A program made the translations under genes and the position numbers. The notes beneath the pieces were generated by a model. It searched no databases. It was not told where the DNA came from and saw only the letters and a program-made list of their open reading frames with translations. Shown here one piece after another: positions 60,855 through 64,000 of a DNA stretch of 64,000 nt. The stretch is from Bifidobacterium pseudolongum subsp. globosum (GTDB lineage: Bacteria; Actinomycetota; Actinomycetes; Actinomycetales; Bifidobacteriaceae). The DNA is taken from contig NZ_RYUH01000014.1 in the NCBI RefSeq assembly GCF_004155535.1, positions 62,001-126,000 on the forward strand. Reading direction: 5' to 3'. The stretch's first letter is position 1, and the number at the start of each line of letters is the position of its first letter.

Positions 60855-61721
60855 TTATTCCGCTGCGATGGCGCGCGGCACGCGTGCGATCAGCCCGTGC
60901 AGCGCCTGTGCCACGATGTCGGGGCGCTCCCATGCGCTGAAATGGCCGCAGTCCTCGATTTCGGTCATTGCCACATCGGTGCCGGTCATCGCGCGCGCGA
61001 TCGGCTCCATCACGGTGGGCGCGCTCGACGGGTCGTTCTCGCCGCAGATCACGGCCGCCGGTGCGGTGATGCGCGCGAACTGGTCGTTGAGGTCGGGTCG
61101 GCCGGCCGCCATCAGCTCGCGCCATGCGATGCCCGCAGGCTGCTGTTCGCGGATCCATGTGGAGAATTGGCTGATGTATTCCGGGGACTGTTTGATGGTG
61201 GAATCACCCGGCTGCACCTCGGTGAAGAACATCACGGGGTCGGTCGTGTGCCGTTGCACGCATTCGCGTGCGATCTCGATGCGGTGCGCGCGTGAGGCCG
61301 GCGCATCGGCGTCGCCCTTCGTGTCGAGCAGCGCCATGCCCGCCACGGCCTCAGGGTGGCGCCGCTGCACGTCGAGCACAAGATAGCCGCCCATCGACAG
61401 CCCCGCCCAGATCGCCTGCCCATAGCCGGCGGCGTGCAGCAGGTCCACGTAGGCGTCGGCCATCAGGTCGAGCGCATCGGGAAGCGCCCCGTCCTCGGCG
61501 CGCGCACCGCTGTCCTCCAGCCGGGGCACCGGGCTCGCGCCGGCGCCTGGCATATCAGGGGCCCAGATCGGGTATTGCGTGCACTCCTGCGCGTCGGACA
61601 TCTCCATGAGCGCGGTGGCGCAACGGTCCCACATGCGGTGGTCCACGGGGAACCCGTGCACCAGGATCAGCGGGATCCCCTCGCCTTCGCGGTAGACGTG
61701 GTTTTCAATCGTCAGTGCCAT
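60855..61721 (-). CDS. Alpha/beta hydrolase
   Basis: A 288-residue hydrolase. The oxyanion-hole motif LILVHGFPVDHRMWDR, nucleophile elbow WAGLSMGGYLV, and late Asp (CGENDPSSAPTV) and His (EDCGHFSAWE) segments give a complete triad. A ribosome site (GAGGAG) precedes ATG 61721. It is the first gene of a tight unit with nudC, gcvH and the App1 gene (26 bases to nudC). The substrate is unknown; ester or lactone hydrolysis is typical. Confidence 0.9.
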   Translation of the reverse strand: MALTIENHVYREGEGIPLILVHGFPVDHRMWDRCATALMEMSDAQECTQYPIWAPDMPGAGASPVPRLEDSGARAEDGALPDALDLMADAYVDLLHAAGYGQAIWAGLSMGGYLVLDVQRRHPEAVAGMALLDTKGDADAPASRAHRIEIARECVQRHTTDPVMFFTEVQPGDSTIKQSPEYISQFSTWIREQQPAGIAWRELMAAGRPDLNDQFARITAPAAVICGENDPSSAPTVMEPIARAMTGTDVAMTEIEDCGHFSAWERPDIVAQALHGLIARVPRAIAAE

Positions 61722-61794
61722 GGTTGCAGCTCCTCAGTTCCTGTGCGCGTGCGTCACGCAACGTCCACGCACCACCTTAGAACACCACCGCCGA

Positions 61795-62430
61795 TCACAG
61801 GCCGGCCCAGGCGAGCGCCTGGCGCACAATGTAGTCGTGGCCGTCGGCCATCTGCTCAAGGAACGAGTCGAGCGCGGCCGTGCGCGGGTCGACCCACTCC
61901 ACGTCGAGCGTCTCGTCCTGCGGCTTGCAATCGCCCGCGATCGGCACCATGTAGCACAGCGCAATCGCATGCTGACGCGCGTCGTGGTATGGCGAGACCC
62001 CCGGCGTGGGGAAGAATTCGGCCACGGTGAACGGCATCAACCCCTGCGGCAGCTGTGGCAGCGCGATGTCGCCCAGGTCCTTCGAGATATTGCGCGCAAT
62101 GGCCTCGCGAATCGTCTCGTGGTACAGCACACGGCCGGCGATGAGTGTGCGTTCCACAATCGAGCCGTCGTCGCACACGCGCAACAGCGACCCGATCTGC
62201 GTGACCCGCCCGAATTCGTCCGCGCGCACCGGCACGACCTCCACATACGCGATCGGCATCTGGCGGCGGATCCGCCCCAGGCTCTCGCCGTCAAGCCAGC
62301 CGGGAGGCGTGGCGCGCCCCGAACCATGGTCGCGCGTGAAATCCTCCGGCGTGATGTTGTCGAACTCACCGCGGCGGCGGCCGGCATCGTAGTCGTCGTT
62401 GTCTGGCACTTCATCATTCAGCACTGGCAT
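61795..62430 (-). CDS. DUF4916 Nudix-like protein
   Basis: A 211-residue actinobacterial protein of unknown function. The pattern WLDGESLGRIRRQMPIAYVEVVPVR, IAGRVLYHETIREAIARNISKDLGDIALPQLP and VAEFFPTPGVSPYHDARQHAIALCYMVP matches DUF4916, which has a Nudix-like fold without a standard Nudix box. ATG 62430 is chosen over TTG 62448 because CATAAT ends 6 bases before it and no ribosome site is seen, implying a leaderless mRNA. It lies upstream of the alpha/beta hydrolase and divergent from thioredoxin. Confidence 0.85.
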   Translation of the reverse strand: MPVLNDEVPDNDDYDAGRRRGEFDNITPEDFTRDHGSGRATPPGWLDGESLGRIRRQMPIAYVEVVPVRADEFGRVTQIGSLLRVCDDGSIVERTLIAGRVLYHETIREAIARNISKDLGDIALPQLPQGLMPFTVAEFFPTPGVSPYHDARQHAIALCYMVPIAGDCKPQDETLDVEWVDPRTAALDSFLEQMADGHDYIVRQALAWAGL

Positions 62431-62436
62431 GCCCCC

Positions 62437-62442
62437 ATTATG
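62437..62442 (-). promoter_or_regulatory. -10 box of the DUF4916 gene
   Basis: CATAAT on the minus strand, ending 6 bases before ATG 62430, with TGGAGT 17 bases further upstream. It is the same geometry as at pyrD and the peptidase. Confidence 0.5.
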
Positions 62443-62597
62443 GCGCAATCCACGCGCCGACTCCAGCCGTACACACCGCGCGGATTATCCCCGTGGCTGA
62501 TTTCCCGGCGCGCCGGGGTGAGTATGGAATGCTGGGGAGTGGAATCCGGTTGACCATAGTACTGGTGAACCGAACGGACGTCATGAAGGAGCAAACT

Positions 62598-62999
62598 ATG
62601 GCAGTTCAAGAAATCACAGAAGAGACTTTCGCACAGGCGGTGCAAGACAACACACTCGCTTTCTTCGACTTCTACGCCACCTGGTGCGGCCCGTGCCGCG
62701 CCTTCGGCCCGATCTTCGACAAGGCCTCGGAAGCCAACCCCGACATCTTCTTCGGCAAGATCGACATCGACAAGAACCAGAACCTCGCCAACCAGGCGAA
62801 CGTGCAGGCCGTGCCGACGCTGATGATCGTCAAGGAAGGCCACATCATCTACCAGGAAGCCGGCGCCCTGCGCGCTCCGGACCTCGACGACATCATCGAC
62901 CAGGCCAAGAAGCTCGACGTGGCGGCCGCGCTCGCCGAAGCCGAGAAGAACGGGGCCGACCCGCATGAGGTGCTTGAGGAAGAGGAGATCCAGGCCTGA
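62598..62999 (+). CDS. trxA: Thioredoxin
   Basis: A 133-residue redox protein. The active site is ATWCGPC (C30, C33), with the cis-Pro in AVPTLMIV. An acidic helical C-terminal extension of about 30 residues (EKNGADPHEVLEEEE) is longer than in E. coli thioredoxin. ATG 62598 has AAGGAG 7 bases upstream. The frame before it includes a low-complexity stretch and is not part of the protein. It ends before a strong, perfect hairpin. It keeps cytoplasmic thiols reduced with thioredoxin reductase encoded elsewhere. Confidence 0.95.
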   Translation: MAVQEITEETFAQAVQDNTLAFFDFYATWCGPCRAFGPIFDKASEANPDIFFGKIDIDKNQNLANQANVQAVPTLMIVKEGHIIYQEAGALRAPDLDDIIDQAKKLDVAAALAEAEKNGADPHEVLEEEEIQA

Positions 63000-63021
63000 G
63001 TCTGACCCCCTTTCCCCGGTG

Positions 63022-63076
63022 ATGTGCCCGAATCTTCACACTCCGCAGCTTGTGGAGTGTGAAGATTCGGGCACAT
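63022..63076 (+). terminator. trxA terminator
   Basis: A perfect 23-bp stem (63022-63044 with 63054-63076) and a 9-base loop, followed by TTCTATAT. It is one of the longest perfect stems in the window and the only one with a T-rich tail. Confidence 0.85.
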
Positions 63077-63102
63077 TTCTATATAAGGGTGATTGTACGC
63101 GG

Positions 63103-63108
63103 TATAAT
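63103..63108 (+). promoter_or_regulatory. Perfect -10 box of the DUF348/G5 gene
   Basis: TATAAT lies 147 bases before ATG 63256, predicting a leader of about 140 bases. No strong -35 box is seen; a TATATA-like patch is at 63080-63085. Confidence 0.55.
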
Positions 63109-63114
63109 GGGCCG

Positions 63115-63255
63115 CAGTGTGCATTCCGGCGGCGGCCACGGATGTGGCCGAGCGCACCGAGGATTGGCACGCGCCCAACGAGTGGGTGTTTGTGCGGCGC
63201 GGATCAGTCTTGAGCAATACCACCGAGGATTAGTGGACGTAGTCAGAGGAGCATA
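63115..63255 (+). promoter_or_regulatory. Structured leader with a repeated CACCGAGGATT motif
   Basis: This gap between thioredoxin and the G5 gene holds a 6-bp stem (63134-63149). It also holds two copies of the 11-base word CACCGAGGATT at 63155-63165 and 63221-63231, with GC-rich pairing sequence between. It ends with ribosome site GAGGAG before ATG 63256. It may be a cis-acting RNA; I could not match it to a known riboswitch. Confidence 0.4.
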
Positions 63256-64000
63256 ATGTCGGCCCAACATAAGTCGAACAACCCCACCCTTCGATCGCTG
63301 AGCAAGCGCCAGTGGATGCGCATTGCCGCGGCGGCCGCAGGTGTTGGCCTGGTTGTGACCGGCGGCTTGGCCACGCGTAGCATCTACGCGGACGCAAAGC
63401 CCGAGGCGGCGCCGCAGCCGACCGCGTATTCCGTTTCCGATTCCCATGCCGCCTCCCGTGGCAACGCCCGCGAGGCACTGGACGGCGATGCCACCTATGT
63501 CAACGTCTCGATCAATGGCAAGACCCGTAGCGTGCTGGGCACCAACTTCACCGATGTGAAGTCCGTACTCGACGCCGGTGACATCACACTCGAATCGGGC
63601 GACACCGTGAAGCCCGACCTGCGCACGCCGGTCGACGAATCGACCACCATCGAGATCACGCGCGCAGGCGCCACAATGGAGACCGAGGAGTCGAAGATTC
63701 CGTTCAACACGGTGAAGAAAGAGACCGCCGACCTGCCCAAGGGCACCGAAAAGGTACAGACCGAAGGCGAAGAGGGCATCCTTGAGAAGACCAACCTCGT
63801 CACCCGCTCGGGGGACACCGTGATTTCGTCGAACACGTTCACCTCCTACGTGAAGAAAGCCCCTGTCGAGAAGGTGATTCTCGTGGGCACCCGTGTGGAT
63901 CAGCCCGCTCCCACCCAGCAGTCGCAGCCTTCCACCGCGCAGAAAAAGGGGAACGGCTCGGCATCCGCATCCATCGGCACCACGGTTCCGGTTGGAGACA
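63256..64000 (+). CDS. DUF348/G5-domain cell-wall protein (N-terminal 248 residues)
   Basis: A secreted or anchored protein cut by the window end. A basic tail and helix (about 22-42) form a signal anchor. A DUF348 ubiquitin-like domain (about 80-130: VNVSINGKTRSVLGTNFTDVKSVLD) is followed by a G5 domain (about 140-215: ETEESKIPFNTVKKETADLPKGTEKVQTEGEEG and ending VILVGT). A Ser/Gln/Ala-rich linker starts at about 218. In actinobacteria this architecture precedes a catalytic peptidoglycan domain such as an Rpf-type lysozyme fold or another hydrolase, but that part is not in view. A strong ribosome site (GAGGAG) is present. Confidence 0.88.
   Translation, partial: MSAQHKSNNPTLRSLSKRQWMRIAAAAAGVGLVVTGGLATRSIYADAKPEAAPQPTAYSVSDSHAASRGNAREALDGDATYVNVSINGKTRSVLGTNFTDVKSVLDAGDITLESGDTVKPDLRTPVDESTTIEITRAGATMETEESKIPFNTVKKETADLPKGTEKVQTEGEEGILEKTNLVTRSGDTVISSNTFTSYVKKAPVEKVILVGTRVDQPAPTQQSQPSTAQKKGNGSASASIGTTVPVGD

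Noticed and set aside
53997..61386. Long plus-strand frames opposite leuB, the peptidase, App1 and nudC
   Set aside because: Same codon-bias shadow effect; no ribosome sites or recognisable motifs.
63115..63255. c-di-AMP (ydaO) riboswitch
   Set aside because: Considered because such switches precede actinobacterial wall-hydrolase genes, but the conserved core sequences were not found.

Overview
The window is about 64 kb of high-GC actinobacterial chromosome, almost certainly from a Bifidobacterium. Three things point there. The kinase / giant fibronectin-III protein / MoxR ATPase / DUF58 / transglutaminase-like / PP2C cluster is the bifidobacterial PFNA operon. The RpoB, RpoC, GalT/GalK and AdnAB-type proteins are actinobacterial in sequence. 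No respiratory genes are seen. The species cannot be fixed from sequence alone. Gene density is very high: no gap exceeds about 260 bases, and the longest are 63000-63255, 13186-13426 and 36143-36350. I found no tRNA, rRNA, insertion sequence, prophage, CRISPR array or attachment site. This is core chromosome, not an island.

Layout. 1-4865 (minus): RNase J (cut by the window edge), lysine/diaminopimelate genes dapA and dapB, an MFS exporter and a GNAT acetyltransferase; the last three are joined by ATGA stop-start overlaps. 4866-13185 (minus): two giant helicase-nucleases of the AdnAB type. 13351-27665 (plus): the PFNA signalling operon (kinase, 2007-residue surface protein, MoxR ATPase, DUF58, degenerate transglutaminase-like membrane protein, PP2C phosphatase, LRV protein), facing a convergent FHA protein that could read the kinase's output. 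28434-36281 (minus): rpoB-rpoC. 36351-37986 (minus): a secreted-type protein and mutY, divergent from a trmL-like methyltransferase. 38784-40447 (minus): UPF0210 and ACT (UPF0237) partners. 40587-45266 (minus): an orphan class C-like sortase, then the galT-galK Leloir pair under a DeoR-type regulator. 45376-51225: a Ppm1-like glycosyltransferase, a PyrD, an old-yellow-enzyme-type reductase and a class A penicillin-binding protein. 51277-54173 (minus): a Crp/Fnr regulator, a lipoate ligase, a TM2 protein and a previously easy-to-miss 43-residue peptide gene. 54288-62430 (minus): leuB, an oligopeptidase B-type peptidase, an App1 phosphatase overlapping gcvH, nudC, an alpha/beta hydrolase and a DUF4916 protein. 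62598-64000 (plus): thioredoxin and the start of a DUF348/G5 cell-wall protein with a structured leader.

The best leads are these. (1) A transglutaminase-like protein has lost all three catalytic residues inside an otherwise intact signalling operon. (2) RpoB carries Asn at the E. coli His526 rifampicin position. (3) The RpoC C-terminus is built of pentapeptide-repeat-like units. (4) Several genes have a -10 box ending 6-7 bases before the start codon, implying leaderless mRNAs. (5) A lone lipoyl-carrier (GcvH) is translationally coupled to an App1 phosphatase, with a lipoate ligase nearby but no glycine cleavage enzymes in view. (6) A 43-residue Cys-rich peptide gene has its own strong ribosome site and terminator.
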